The position numbers and the translations under genes were made by a program. From Actinoplanes sp. L3-i22 (GTDB lineage: Bacteria; Actinomycetota; Actinomycetes; Mycobacteriales; Micromonosporaceae): DNA of 64,000 bases. Below, piece after piece: positions 18,967 through 28,451 of this stretch. The notes under the pieces were generated by a model, which saw only the letters and a program-made list of their open reading frames with translations, was not told the DNA's origin and made no database searches. Position 1 is the first letter of the stretch; each line of letters begins with the position of its first letter. The stretch lies in NCBI RefSeq assembly GCF_019704555.1, contig NZ_AP024745.1, positions 2,984,501-3,048,500 of the forward strand. The letters run 5' to 3'.

Positions 18967-20912
18967 GCCTCGATCATGCCACTGGTCAGCGGGAGGCGGA
19001 CGGTGGCGGTGGTGCCGCCGGTGTCGCCGGCGGTCAGGGTGATGGTGCCGCGGTGGAGTTCGACGATGGCGCGGCTCAGGGCCAGGCCCAGGCCGGCGCC
19101 CGGGATGCCGCTGTGCCGGGCGTTGGTGGCGCGGTAGAGGCGGGCGAACAGGCGGTTGCGTTCGCCGTCCGGGATGCCCATGCCGTCGTCGGTGACGGTG
19201 AGGACGGCGGCTTCCTCGTCGACCGTGAGGGTGACCATGACCGGGGAGCCGGCCGGGCTGTACTTCACCGCGTTGCCGATCAGGTTCTCGGCGACCTGGC
19301 GCAGCCGGACCCGGTCGCCGGAGATCGCCAGGCGCTCGGGCAGATCGAGACGGACCCGCTCGGCCGATTCGCCGGACTCCGCGATCACGGTGCTGACCGC
19401 GCGCCGCACCACCGCGGACAGGTCGACGGTCCCGTGGGTCAGGCCGGCGTGCCCGGACTCCAGGGCGGACAGGTCGAGCAGCCGTTCGACCAGGGTCCGC
19501 AGCCGGGCGTTGTTCCGCTCGATCACCGCGAGCAGGTCGCGGACCTCGCCGATGGTGGTCTCGTCGCCGGACTCGGCGATCAGGTCGGTGTACGTCGCGA
19601 TCGACGTCAGCGGGGTGCGCAGCTCGTGCCCGACCAGCGCGATGTACTCGCCGATGCTGGCCGCCAGCTGGTTCGCCAGCTCGTCCGAGCGGCGTCGTTC
19701 CAGGTACGCCCCGAGCAGCCCGGCGATCCCGGTGAGCAGCACCGCGAGGGCCGGCTCCGGGTCCTGGCGCTCCGGGGTGAAGAACGTCAGCACGCCGACC
19801 ACCTGCTCGGCGCTGAGCACCGGCACCGCCCCGGCGGCCCGGTACCCGGTCGAGCGGACCAGCGGCAGCACCGGCGACGACAGCGCCCGGATGTCCGGCA
19901 CCCAGAGCAGCTCGCCGGTCGACCAGCACCGGCCGGCGAGTCCCTGGCCCTGGTTCAGGCTGGGCGGGAACGGGATGTCCTCGGCGCCCGGCGTGGTGTA
20001 CGTGACCGCGGGCCGCAGCCGGTCGGTCACCTCGTCGACCAGCCAGAGCCGCAGGTACGGCCAGTCCAGGCAGGTCGACAGGCTGCGCAGCACGGCTTTC
20101 CCGGCCTGCTGGACGTCGACCGCGTGGACGAGCGCCTGCAGCACCTCGGCCTTGCACTTCTCGTACTGGATCTGGTGGTGATCGGAGGTCACGTCGTGCA
20201 CCGCGGCCACCGCGCCGAGCACCGCCCCGGCCGCGTCCCGGACCGGCCGGGCGTTGATCGCGAACCAGCGCAGCCGGTGCTCCCGGTCGCAGGCCCGCAG
20301 GTCGGCGTGGTCCACCTGATCGCCGCGCAGGGCCCGGTCCAGCGGCATCTCGTCCGGGGTCAGCTGGGTCCCGTCGGGGTGGCGCAGATGGAAGCGCGCC
20401 GGCCAGTCCCGGATCGGCACGGTCGCGCACTCGTCGCCGAAGAAGTCGCGGATCGCGTTGTTCGCGAAGATCAGCCGGCCGTCCCGGTCGCAGGCGACCG
20501 CGCCGGTGTCCAGGCTCTGCATCAGCTCGGCCAGGAAGGGGCCCTCGGCCGGCAGGGTGAGGCACTTCCGCAGGGTCTCGGTGAGGTCGCGGACGCTGAA
20601 CGGCTTCGGGACGACCGCCGCCGCCCCGGCCTCGGCCAGCAGCGTGTCCCCGGGCGGCAGGTAGCCGGTGATCAGCACGACCGGGACGTCCGCGGTGGCC
20701 GGCTCGGCGCGCAGTGCCCGGCACATCCGGACGCCGTCCAGGTGCGGCATGTCGACGTCCGCGACGATCAGGTCGAACCGGTCGGCGAGGGCGGCGGCGA
20801 GCCCGGCCCGGCCGTCGTCGGCGACCGTCGCCACGTGGCCGAGCCGGCGGACGATCTCGGCGAGTACCGCCTGATGTTCCGGGTTGTCCTCGACGACCAG
20901 CACCGCTGCCAT
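18963..20912 (-). CDS. hybrid sensor kinase: REC-PAS-GAF-HisKA-HATPase
   Basis: A 649-residue cytoplasmic protein. The N-terminal receiver has Asp52 in VADVDMPHLDG and a Lys in VPKPFS. A PAS domain (about 125-250), a GAF domain (about 265-395) with GQGLAGRCWSTGELLWVPDI, and a HisKA box GHELRTPLTS with His429 follow. The HATPase domain has N box NLIGNAVKYSPAG, G1 DDGMGIPDGE and G2 GAGLGLALSRAI. The receiver-first order suggests that another kinase can gate this one. A split version of the same layout occurs at 53206-55291. The signal is unknown. It is divergent from the RsbW/STAS pair. Confidence 0.9.
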   Translation of the reverse strand: MAAVLVVEDNPEHQAVLAEIVRRLGHVATVADDGRAGLAAALADRFDLIVADVDMPHLDGVRMCRALRAEPATADVPVVLITGYLPPGDTLLAEAGAAAVVPKPFSVRDLTETLRKCLTLPAEGPFLAELMQSLDTGAVACDRDGRLIFANNAIRDFFGDECATVPIRDWPARFHLRHPDGTQLTPDEMPLDRALRGDQVDHADLRACDREHRLRWFAINARPVRDAAGAVLGAVAAVHDVTSDHHQIQYEKCKAEVLQALVHAVDVQQAGKAVLRSLSTCLDWPYLRLWLVDEVTDRLRPAVTYTTPGAEDIPFPPSLNQGQGLAGRCWSTGELLWVPDIRALSSPVLPLVRSTGYRAAGAVPVLSAEQVVGVLTFFTPERQDPEPALAVLLTGIAGLLGAYLERRRSDELANQLAASIGEYIALVGHELRTPLTSIATYTDLIAESGDETTIGEVRDLLAVIERNNARLRTLVERLLDLSALESGHAGLTHGTVDLSAVVRRAVSTVIAESGESAERVRLDLPERLAISGDRVRLRQVAENLIGNAVKYSPAGSPVMVTLTVDEEAAVLTVTDDGMGIPDGERNRLFARLYRATNARHSGIPGAGLGLALSRAIVELHRGTITLTAGDTGGTTATVRLPLTSGMIEA

Positions 20913-21040
20913 GGCCGTACTCTAGAGCGACATAACTCGTAAAATGGCATTAAAAGCGACAATCCAGTCGCTCATGTTTCGCCATTGCCCCGGGGTGGGT
21001 ACTGCCCGGCCGCATATCGGCGATCTCCCGGGGTTTGTGC

Positions 21041-21454
21041 ATGAGTGTTCTGACTGCCCAACTGGACGTACCACTGCATCACGGCGCGCCCGGTGCGGCC
21101 CGGCGCGCGGTGGTCGCCGTGCTGGGCGGCTGGGGCTTCCGCGACCAGGGCTGGCTGGACGCGACCGCCGTGGTGGTCAGTGAGCTGGTCACCAACGCGG
21201 TCCGGTACGGCGGCGGCTGCGTCGCCCTGCAGGTCGAGGCGCACGGCGACGAGGTCGTGGTCTCGGTGGCCGACAGCTCCCCGGTGGAACCCCGCCGCCG
21301 CGACCCGGACGACGTCGGCGGCCGCGGCATCGCGCTGATCGAGGCGCTCGCCGCGGGCTGGACGGTCCGCAACCACGAGGGCGGCAAGCAGGTCCGGGTC
21401 ACGTTGCACCCGTGCCCCGGCGTGGGGATGGCGATGTCCGGGGGTGCCGCGTGA
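21041..21454 (+). CDS. RsbW-like ATP-binding protein (HATPase_c_2)
   Basis: A 137-residue GHKL-fold ATPase with N box VVSELVTNAVRYGGG, a degenerate G1 region VADSSPVEP and G2-like GGRGIALIEALA. Such proteins act as anti-sigma or serine kinases, or as regulators of partner proteins. The ATG at 21041 is preferred over the TTG two codons earlier because GGGG lies 7 bases before it. The stop overlaps the start of the STAS gene (GTGA), giving a classical switch pair. No sigma-B-type gene is adjacent. Confidence 0.85.
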   Translation: MSVLTAQLDVPLHHGAPGAARRAVVAVLGGWGFRDQGWLDATAVVVSELVTNAVRYGGGCVALQVEAHGDEVVVSVADSSPVEPRRRDPDDVGGRGIALIEALAAGWTVRNHEGGKQVRVTLHPCPGVGMAMSGGAA

Positions 21455-21747
21455 GGATCGACCGCTCCGACGAGCCGGGCGTGGTCCGGCTGGCCCTGCA
21501 CGGCGAGCTCGACCTGGCCACCGCCGACCTGCTCGACCGGGCCGTCACCGCGGTCCTGGCCGAGCCGCCACCGCAGCTGGTCCTGGACCTGGCCGACCTG
21601 ACGTTCTGCGACTCGGCCGGGCTGGACGCGCTGCTCACCGCCCGGGCCGGCGCGTTCGCGCGGGACGTGCGCCTGCGGGCCGTCGGCGCCCGCGGGATCG
21701 TCCACCGCACGATGACCGTGACCGGGCTCCTCGAGCTGCTGAGCTGA
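21451..21747 (+). CDS. STAS-domain anti-anti-sigma factor
   Basis: A 98-residue STAS protein. The GELDLATADLL opening and LVLDLADLTFCDSAGLDALL core are typical, with Ser55 in DSAGL as the expected phosphorylation site. The GTG start overlaps the stop of the RsbW-like gene. It probably releases the RsbW-like partner's target when dephosphorylated; the SpoIIE-type phosphatase at 60509-61270 is one candidate phosphatase (inference). Confidence 0.88.
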   Translation: MRIDRSDEPGVVRLALHGELDLATADLLDRAVTAVLAEPPPQLVLDLADLTFCDSAGLDALLTARAGAFARDVRLRAVGARGIVHRTMTVTGLLELLS

Positions 21748-21800
21748 GCCCGGCGCCACGGGCGCGGGGCCATGGCCGTACCCAAGCGTGGTTTGGTTTT

Positions 21801-23405
21801 TCAAATGCGGAAGCGCTGGACCGCGGACCGCATCTGTTCGGCGAGGGTCTCCACGTCCTGGGCGGTCCGGGCGGCCTGGCTCGCCGCGGCCCGGCTGGCC
21901 GCCGTGCTGTGCGCGACGCTGGCGATGTTCCCGGCGATGTCGGAGGCGCCGGCCGCGGCCTCGGTCACCCCGCGGTTCATCTCGGCGGTCGTCGCGCTCT
22001 GCTCCTCGACCGCCGACGCGATCGTGGTCTGGTAGTCGCTGATCTGCTCGATGATCCGGCTGATCTCGTCGATCGCGGTGACCGCCTGGCCGGTGTCGCT
22101 CTGGATCGCGGCGATCTGCTGGGAGATCTGCTCGGTGGCCCGCGCGGTCTCCTGCGCGAGATCCTTGACCTCGCTGGCCACGACCGCGAAGCCCTTGCCG
22201 GACTCGCCGGCCCGGGCCGCCTCGATGGTCGCGTTCAGGGCGAGCAGGTTGGTCTGCGCGGCGATCGTGGTGATCATGGCGATCACGTCGCCGATCTGCG
22301 CGGACGAGTCGCCGAGCCGGTTGATGGTGGCGCTGGTGGCCCGGGCCGCGGCGACCGCGTCCGTGGCGACCTGGGCGGCGTCCCCGGCGTTCTTGGAGAT
22401 CTCGCTGATCGCCGAGCCCATCTCCTCGGTGCCGGCGGCGACCACGTGCACGCTGCCGGAGACCCCGGAGGCGCTCTGCGCGGCCAGCCCGGCCTGCTGG
22501 TCGGCGTCGGCGACGGCGTCGTCGATCTCGTGGCTGACCCGGCGCATCGTCTCGGACGCCTCCTGCAGCCGGACGCCGCCCTCGGCGATCTCGACGACGG
22601 TGCCGCGGATCCCGGTGATCGCCTCGTCGACCGCCCGGCCCATCACCGCGATCTCGTCGCCGCCGCTGGTGTCGGCGCTGACCGTGAGGTCGCCGCCGGC
22701 CATCGACTGCAGGGTCCGGATCAGCCGCCCGACCGGCCCGGTCACGCTGCGGGTGACCACGATGGTGAGCAGGATCGCGGCGACCACGGCCAGGCCGAAC
22801 GCGATGATCAGCCAGTTGCGGGCGGTGGCCGCCTGCTGCTGCGCGGTGCGGCCGGCCTGCTCGGCGCGCGCGGTGACCGAGGCGACCAGCTTGTCGGTGC
22901 CCTCGACGATCACGAAGTACAGCTCGTAGCCCGGACCCAGCAGGATCTTGTTGCCGCCCGGGATGTCCTTCTTCGCGTAGGCGGCGGCGATCTGCAGGTC
23001 GGCCTCGAAGTACTTGTCCCAGGTGGTCACCAGGGTGCCGAAGAGCGTGCGCTCGTCGGTGGTCATCGACCCGGTGTCGGTCGCCGTCAGCAGCGCGAGC
23101 AGCTTCTCCTTGTCGGTGAGGAAGCCGGCCCGGTTGTCGCTCTTCGGGTTGACCGCGGTCACCGGGTCCAGGCGGTAGGTGTCCCAGGCGTACGCGATCT
23201 GCCAGCCGGAGATGTCCCCGTCGTAGTACTTCTGCTCGTCCACCTGGTGCAACAGGCGCTGCAGGGACTGCACCTCGGCCGCCGCACTGGACTGCCGGTT
23301 CAGCCCGACCACGCCGATCGCCACCGCGACCCCGAGCATGGCGAGCACGACGGCGAACGCCACCGAGAGGCGGCCACCGAGTCGCAGACGCCGCAGTAAA
23401 GCCAT
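21801..23405 (-). CDS. methyl-accepting chemotaxis protein
   Basis: A 534-residue membrane receptor. TM1 is about 12-35, a periplasmic-side sensor domain about 36-193 (four-helix type), TM2 about 195-218, HAMP about 218-270, and then a signalling domain whose tip carries [21 protein letters not shown] and [15 protein letters not shown]. No CheA, CheW or CheR genes lie nearby in the window. It stands 4 bases upstream-side of the GAF kinase gene at 23410 on the same strand, so the two probably form an operon with the kinase gene first. Confidence 0.93.
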   Translation of the reverse strand: MALLRRLRLGGRLSVAFAVVLAMLGVAVAIGVVGLNRQSSAAAEVQSLQRLLHQVDEQKYYDGDISGWQIAYAWDTYRLDPVTAVNPKSDNRAGFLTDKEKLLALLTATDTGSMTTDERTLFGTLVTTWDKYFEADLQIAAAYAKKDIPGGNKILLGPGYELYFVIVEGTDKLVASVTARAEQAGRTAQQQAATARNWLIIAFGLAVVAAILLTIVVTRSVTGPVGRLIRTLQSMAGGDLTVSADTSGGDEIAVMGRAVDEAITGIRGTVVEIAEGGVRLQEASETMRRVSHEIDDAVADADQQAGLAAQSASGVSGSVHVVAAGTEEMGSAISEISKNAGDAAQVATDAVAAARATSATINRLGDSSAQIGDVIAMITTIAAQTNLLALNATIEAARAGESGKGFAVVASEVKDLAQETARATEQISQQIAAIQSDTGQAVTAIDEISRIIEQISDYQTTIASAVEEQSATTAEMNRGVTEAAAGASDIAGNIASVAHSTAASRAAASQAARTAQDVETLAEQMRSAVQRFRI

Positions 23406-23409
23406 GGGG

Positions 23410-24600
23410 TCAGCAGATCACGGTCATCCGCGCGGTGGTGCCCTTTCCGGATCCGTCGGACATAACGGTCAGCTCACCGTCGTGCGCTTTCATGATCCGC
23501 TGGGCGATGCTCAGCCCCAGGCCGACGCCGGGCACCGCCTGCTCCCGCGCGAACGCGCCCCGGTAGAACCGCTCGATCACGTGCGGCAGCTCGTCGGCCG
23601 GGATGCCGGCGCCGTGGTCGACCACGTCCAGGCCGCCGGGGTCGACCCGGACCCGGACCGCGGATCCGCCCGGGCTGAACAGCACCGCGTTGCGGACCAG
23701 GTGCTCGGCGGCCTGGCTGAGCCGGGTGAAGTCGCCCGGCACCGGGAGCGGTCCCTCGCCGCCGGCGATCTCCAGCCGCAGCGACACCTCGCGCTGCACG
23801 GCCTGCGCCCGGCACGCGGCCATCGCCGCCTCGGCCACCGACACCAGGTCGGTCTGGGCGCGCAGCAGCGGCAGGGGAGTGCCGGCCGGCCGGGTCCCGG
23901 CGAGCAGGTGGTCGACCATCCGGACCAGGCGTTCGCCGTTGCGCTGGATCGGCTCGATCATCTTCCGGTACGGCGTCAGCTCCTCGTTGTCCACCAGCAG
24001 CTCCAGGTAGCCCTGGATGGTGGTGACCGGGGTGCGCAGCTCGTGCGACACGGTCGCGACGAAGTCCTCCTCGCGGCTGATCGCCCGGGACAGCTCGTCG
24101 CCGACCTCGGCCAGCAGCAGCCGGTTCCGGATCGCCGAGAGGTGCCCGGCGGCCTGCCCGGCCATCGTGTGCAGCAGCTCCATCCGCCGCCCGCCGGTCT
24201 CCCGCGGCTGATCGTCGAGCACGCACATGGTCCCGAGCAGGTAGCCGTCCTCGTCGACCAGCGGCACCCCGGCGTAGAACCGGATGTGCGGCGCGCCGAC
24301 CACGTTCGCCCAGCTCCGGTAGACCGGATGGGTGAGCGCGTCCTGGACGATGAGCGGCACCCGGCGGTCGACGACCACGCCGCAGAACGACGTGTCCAGC
24401 GGGCCGCCGTAGGACGGCATGCCGGTGCTGCCGGCGAACCACTGGCGATCGCCGGCGACCAGCGTCACGGTGGACATCGGCGTCTCGAAGACCGAACTGG
24501 CGAGGCGGGTCAGCTCGTCCAGGACGACCGGACGGGGCGCGTCGAGCAGGTGGTAGCTCTGTACCGCGGTGAGGCGGGACTCGTCACCGACTGCGCTCAT
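23410..24600 (-). CDS. GAF-domain sensor histidine kinase
   Basis: A 396-residue soluble kinase. GAF domain about 20-165 ([18 protein letters not shown]...[26 protein letters not shown]), HisKA with His186 in [11 protein letters not shown], and HATPase with [16 protein letters not shown] and [13 protein letters not shown]. The ATG at 24600 is preferred because GAAGAAGGG lies about 8 bases upstream; a longer frame to 24630 exists. It is transcribed together with the downstream chemoreceptor gene and divergent from the REC/HD-like regulator. The GAF pattern is similar to those of light- or ligand-sensing actinobacterial kinases; the ligand is unknown. Confidence 0.9.
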   Translation of the reverse strand: MSAVGDESRLTAVQSYHLLDAPRPVVLDELTRLASSVFETPMSTVTLVAGDRQWFAGSTGMPSYGGPLDTSFCGVVVDRRVPLIVQDALTHPVYRSWANVVGAPHIRFYAGVPLVDEDGYLLGTMCVLDDQPRETGGRRMELLHTMAGQAAGHLSAIRNRLLLAEVGDELSRAISREEDFVATVSHELRTPVTTIQGYLELLVDNEELTPYRKMIEPIQRNGERLVRMVDHLLAGTRPAGTPLPLLRAQTDLVSVAEAAMAACRAQAVQREVSLRLEIAGGEGPLPVPGDFTRLSQAAEHLVRNAVLFSPGGSAVRVRVDPGGLDVVDHGAGIPADELPHVIERFYRGAFAREQAVPGVGLGLSIAQRIMKAHDGELTVMSDGSGKGTTARMTVIC

Positions 24601-24756
24601 CTGCATCCCTTCTTCCAAGCGGGTGGGCACGTGAGTAGAAGTTCGACCGGCGGGCGGCCGGGATGAGGACTCCCGGCGAGCTAATTACCCAGTTACCGAA
24701 CGCTCATTGCTGGTTACCCAGAGTCGATATGTGCCGGCACAAGCGAAGGGGGACCC

Positions 24757-25959
24757 ATGCGGACCGAGCTGTACAAGTCGGCCAACGCCGACGACAAGAA
24801 GCCTGTCGTGATCGTCGTCGACGACGAGGAGACCGTGCTCGAGACGCTGTCGATCCAGCTCGGCCGGGAGTACCGGGTGCTCACCGCGATCGACGGGGAG
24901 AAGGCCCTCCAGTTGCTGGCCGGCGAGGGCACCGCCGCCGCGGTGATCAGCGACATGCGGATGCCCGGGATGAACGGCATCGAGCTGCTGCGCCGGGTCC
25001 AGATGGAGTACCCGGACATCACCCGGGTCCTGCACACCGGCTACGGCGACATGGCCACCGCGGTCGCCGCGATCAACTCCGGCGGGGTCTACCGCTACCT
25101 GCCCAAACCGGCCGACACCGAGGCGCTGCGCAACGCGATCAAGGACTCGGTGGCCAAGCACGACGAGGCGATGGCCGACCGGGAACTGCTCGACCGCACG
25201 CTGCGGACCAGCGTGAAGGCGCTCTTCGGGGTGCTCGAGCTGTCCAACCCGCCGGCCTACCAGCGGGCCGGCCGGATCAGCACGCTGGTCGGCGAGCTCT
25301 GCCACGTCCTGCAGCTCGACGGCCTGTGGGAGATCGAGGTCGCCGCGATGGCCTCCCAGCTCGGCGCGGTCACCGTGGCGCCGACCACCTGGCAGAAGCT
25401 CGAGCGCGGCATGCCGCTGAGCGCCGACGAGCAGGACACCGTCGACGCCATGCCGCGGATCGCGGTCCGGCTGCTCGGCGACATCCCGATGATGGAGGAC
25501 GTGCTCGCCATCGTCACCGGCCTGACCGGCCGGCCCGGCCCGGCCGAGGGCCGGTCCGCGCTGGTCGAGGACGCGATCGCGGTGCTGCGCACGGCCAGTG
25601 CCTACGAGGCGCTGGAGGGTCGCGGCGTGAACGCGGTCAACGCGATCACCGCGATCGAGGAGCGCGAGGACCACTACCCGCACGTGATCGCGGCGCTGCG
25701 CCGGCTCAAGGGCGTGCGCTCGCTCAAGGACACCGTCAAGAGCGTCCGGGTGACCGAGCTCGAGGTCGGGATGCGCCTGATCGAGGACGTGGTCGCGACC
25801 AACGGGCTGGTCCTGATCGGCAAGGAGACGGTGATCACCGAGCTGATGCTGGACCGGCTGACCAACTTCGCCCGCGCGGTGGAACTGGTCGAGGAGGTCC
25901 TGGCCGCGGTCCCGTACAAGGCCAGCTACAAGCCGACCGCCTACGCCGGGCTCCGCTGA
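24757..25959 (+). CDS. response regulator with degenerate HD-GYP-like output domain
   Basis: A 400-residue protein. The receiver has Asp66 in VISDMRMPGMNG and Lys in YLPKPAD. A helical region from about 145 to 300 follows the layout of RpfG-type HD-GYP domains, but the metal-binding residues are gone: where AALLHDIGKIGI is expected it reads AAMASQLGAVTV, and no HHE or GYP motif follows. The C-terminus (about 320-395) is a small extra domain. It is unlikely to be a cyclic-di-GMP phosphodiesterase; a protein-interaction output is more likely. A strong AAGGGGG precedes the ATG. Divergent from the GAF kinase; convergent, with a 19-bp overlap, with the Hpt gene. Confidence 0.8.
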   Translation: MRTELYKSANADDKKPVVIVVDDEETVLETLSIQLGREYRVLTAIDGEKALQLLAGEGTAAAVISDMRMPGMNGIELLRRVQMEYPDITRVLHTGYGDMATAVAAINSGGVYRYLPKPADTEALRNAIKDSVAKHDEAMADRELLDRTLRTSVKALFGVLELSNPPAYQRAGRISTLVGELCHVLQLDGLWEIEVAAMASQLGAVTVAPTTWQKLERGMPLSADEQDTVDAMPRIAVRLLGDIPMMEDVLAIVTGLTGRPGPAEGRSALVEDAIAVLRTASAYEALEGRGVNAVNAITAIEEREDHYPHVIAALRRLKGVRSLKDTVKSVRVTELEVGMRLIEDVVATNGLVLIGKETVITELMLDRLTNFARAVELVEEVLAAVPYKASYKPTAYAGLR

Positions 25960-26330
25960 GCGTATTCCTCGGCCACCGCCGCCACCGCCTCCAGCGCCGC
26001 CGCGGCCTCGGTCCGGATCTGATCAGCGACATCGGGGATCCGCCCGGCGCGGGCCTCGTCCTCCAGCGTCGCGCACAGGGCCGCGAGCCCGGTCGCGCCG
26101 ATGTTGGCGGCCGACCCCTTCAGCCCGTGCGCCTGGTCGCGGGCGAGCGCCGGGTCCTTGTCCGGGAAGCCGTCGAGCAGCCGCTCGACGGCTTCCGGCG
26201 TCTTCGCCACGAACGACCGCAACAGCCGTCCGACCAGCGCCAACTCGGCCGGCGCCGGATCCGGATCGATGATCGACTCGATCCGCGCCCGGACGCCGGC
26301 CAGTCGCTCGTCGTCGTCCACCAGGTCCAT
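25941..26330 (-). CDS. histidine phosphotransfer (Hpt) domain protein
   Basis: A 129-residue single-domain Hpt protein with the phospho-acceptor motif AHGLKGSAANIGA (His68). It would shuttle phosphate between a kinase or hybrid kinase and a receiver. The ATG at 26330 follows AGGATGG; the frame is open to 26378. The nearby REC-containing proteins at 24757 and 18963 are candidate partners. Confidence 0.87.
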   Translation of the reverse strand: MDLVDDDERLAGVRARIESIIDPDPAPAELALVGRLLRSFVAKTPEAVERLLDGFPDKDPALARDQAHGLKGSAANIGATGLAALCATLEDEARAGRIPDVADQIRTEAAAALEAVAAVAEEYAQRSPA

Positions 26331-26421
26331 GCGACCATCCTGCGCCGGTCGCGCCCGGCACGCTCCGGCTTCCGGCAAGACCCGGACCCGTGCGGCCGGG
26401 ACCGCGCGGGTGGGCGCGTCG

Positions 26422-27180
26422 TCAGTCGCCGTACCCGCTGACGACGACCGGGCGGAAGCCCTTGGGCACCAGGTCGTCGAAGACCTGCTGGTACTGCGAG
26501 CCGGTCAGGTTGTGGCGGGCCTCCAGCGGCCCGCCGGAGACCTGCTCGAAGACGGCGGCGAACCGGATCTGGCCGCCGGAGGTGTAGCCGCTGAGAATCG
26601 TGGGCCGGAAGCCCTGCGGCACGACAGTGTCGAAGAACTGCTGGTACTGGTCGGAGGTCAGGTTGTGGTGAGCCTGGAACGCGGGGCCCTGGCGTTGCTC
26701 GAAGACGGCGGCGAAGCGTTCCTGGCCGCCGACCGAGTAGCCGCTGAGGATCGTGGGCCGGAAGCCCTGCGGCACGACGGTGTCGAAGAACTGCTGGTAC
26801 TGGGCTGAGGTGAGATTGTGCCGGGCCTGGAAGGTGGGCCCCTGGCGCTGTTCGAAGACGGCGGCGAAGCGCTCCTGGCCGCCGGAGGTGTAGCCGCTGA
26901 CGATGGTGGGCCGGAAGCCCTGTGGCACGACGGTGTCGAAGAACTGCTGGTACTGGGCCGAGGTGAGATTGTGGCGCGCCTGAAACCCTGGGCCCTGGCT
27001 TTGCTCGAAGACGGCGGCGAAGCGTTCCTGACCGCCGACCGCGTACCCGCTCAGCACCCGGGGACGCAGGCCGAGCGGCACGACGTCGTCGAAGAACTGC
27101 TGGTACTGGCTCGCGGTGAGGTTGTGACGGGCCTGGAACGACGGCCCGCCCTGCTCGACGAAAACAGCTGCGAAGTGTTC
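26422..27180 (-). repeat. five tandem 153-bp coding repeats
   Basis: The 153-bp period matches the 51-residue protein repeats. Internal units are highly similar at DNA level, which implies recent duplication or gene conversion, and makes this stretch prone to copy-number change and misassembly. Confidence 0.85.
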
Positions 27181-27183
27181 CAT
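26422..27183 (-). CDS. five-fold tandem-repeat protein (BTRD1-like)
   Basis: A 253-residue protein consisting only of five 51-residue repeats. Each reads roughly ERFAAVFEQ..GP.FQARHNL followed by TSAQYQQFFDTVVPQGFRP and a T-I-x-SGY...GGQ end. They match my memory of the bacterial tandem repeat domain 1 found in polyglycine-hydrolase-like proteins. The middle three are almost identical; the first and last have diverged. There is no signal peptide, membrane helix or catalytic domain. A good GGTAGGGGGACC lies before the ATG. The function is unknown; a folded beta-propeller-like or ring structure is conceivable. Confidence 0.8.
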   Translation of the reverse strand: MEHFAAVFVEQGGPSFQARHNLTASQYQQFFDDVVPLGLRPRVLSGYAVGGQERFAAVFEQSQGPGFQARHNLTSAQYQQFFDTVVPQGFRPTIVSGYTSGGQERFAAVFEQRQGPTFQARHNLTSAQYQQFFDTVVPQGFRPTILSGYSVGGQERFAAVFEQRQGPAFQAHHNLTSDQYQQFFDTVVPQGFRPTILSGYTSGGQIRFAAVFEQVSGGPLEARHNLTGSQYQQVFDDLVPKGFRPVVVSGYGD

Positions 27184-27299
27184 CGCGGTCCCCCTACCTG
27201 AGGTTGCGTGTCCGCGCATCGTCCCGCCGCCCCTCGCACCCGCGATGTCAGGCCGGTGACAGGTCGCGGGAAGTGGGCAATCACCCACCTCGGGTGTTC

Positions 27300-28451
27300 T
27301 CAGGCACCCCATCCGGCCTGGTGGCCGCCGATGCGTTCGGCCGAGACCGTCGACGCGTACCCCGAAGCCTTGAAGGTCTTGACCGGGTCCCTCGGCAGCC
27401 CCCGCGCCTCGCGCCGGTCCGCGAGCGCGCCCCGCACATCGGTCTCGAAGGCCGCCGTCAGGATGTCGTTCGCCCCGAGCACGTCCCCGTCCCGCTGCGC
27501 CACCGCCAGCGCCGCCTGGTCGATCAGCAGCGCCTTCGCGAGCGCCTGCTCGACGTTGAGGACCGACCGGATCTGCCCGGGGATCTTCTCCTCGATGTTG
27601 TGGCACTGGTCGAGCATGAAGTTCACCTTCGACGCCGGCCGGTGCGCGCCGACCGCCACGATCTCCGACATGATCCGGAACAGCTGGAACGGGTCGGCCG
27701 CCCCGACGATCAGGTCGTCGTCGGCGTAGAAGCGCGAGTTGAAGTCGAACGCCCCGAGCCGCCCCTGCCGCAGCAGCTGCATCACGATGAACTCGATGTT
27801 GGTGCCGGGCGCGTGGTGCCCGGTGTCCAGCACGACCGTGGCCTTCTCGCCCAGCGCCAGGCAGTGCAGCAGCGACGTGCCCCAGTCCGGGATGTCCATG
27901 CTGTAGAAGTACGGCTCGAAGAACTTGTACTCGAGCAGGATCCGGTGCCCGTCGCCGAGCCCGTCGTAGACCCGCCGGAGCGACTCGGCGAGCCGGTCCT
28001 GCCGCCCGCGCAGCGAGTCCTGTCCGGGATAGTTCAGCCCGTCCGGCAGCCAGATCTTCAGGTCGGTCGAGCCGGTCTCGTGCATGATCTCGATGCAGCG
28101 CAGGTGGTGCCGGACCGCCTTGTCCCGGACGGCCGGGTCCGGGTGGCAGAGCGACCCGAGCTTGTAGTCGTCGTCCTGGAACAGGTTCGAGTTGATCGCG
28201 CCGAGCCGTACGCCCAGCTTCTCGGCGTGGTCGCGCAGGCCGGACCAGTCGTCGACGACGTCCCACGGGATGTGCAGCGAGATCCGCGGGGCGAGCCCGG
28301 TCAGCCGGTGGACCTGCGCGGCGTCGGCGATCTTCTCGTACGGATCGCGCGGCACCCCGGGCTGGGTGAACACCTTGAACCTGGTGCCCGAGTTCCCGTA
28401 CGCCCAGCTCGGGACCTCGACGGTGAAGTCGTCCAGCCCGTCCAGGTTCAT
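27300..28451 (-). CDS. rhaI: L-rhamnose isomerase
   Basis: A 383-residue TIM-barrel metal-dependent isomerase converting L-rhamnose to L-rhamnulose, of the Pseudomonas stutzeri/Gram-positive type. Putative metal-ligand segments are LLEYKFFEP, VVLDTGHHAPGTN and FDFNSRFYADDD. The ATG has GGAGG 6 bases upstream and overlaps the permease stop (ATGA). It is the last gene of the rhamnose transporter operon. Rhamnulokinase and rhamnulose-1-phosphate aldolase genes are not in the window. Confidence 0.92.
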   Translation of the reverse strand: MNLDGLDDFTVEVPSWAYGNSGTRFKVFTQPGVPRDPYEKIADAAQVHRLTGLAPRISLHIPWDVVDDWSGLRDHAEKLGVRLGAINSNLFQDDDYKLGSLCHPDPAVRDKAVRHHLRCIEIMHETGSTDLKIWLPDGLNYPGQDSLRGRQDRLAESLRRVYDGLGDGHRILLEYKFFEPYFYSMDIPDWGTSLLHCLALGEKATVVLDTGHHAPGTNIEFIVMQLLRQGRLGAFDFNSRFYADDDLIVGAADPFQLFRIMSEIVAVGAHRPASKVNFMLDQCHNIEEKIPGQIRSVLNVEQALAKALLIDQAALAVAQRDGDVLGANDILTAAFETDVRGALADRREARGLPRDPVKTFKASGYASTVSAERIGGHQAGWGA

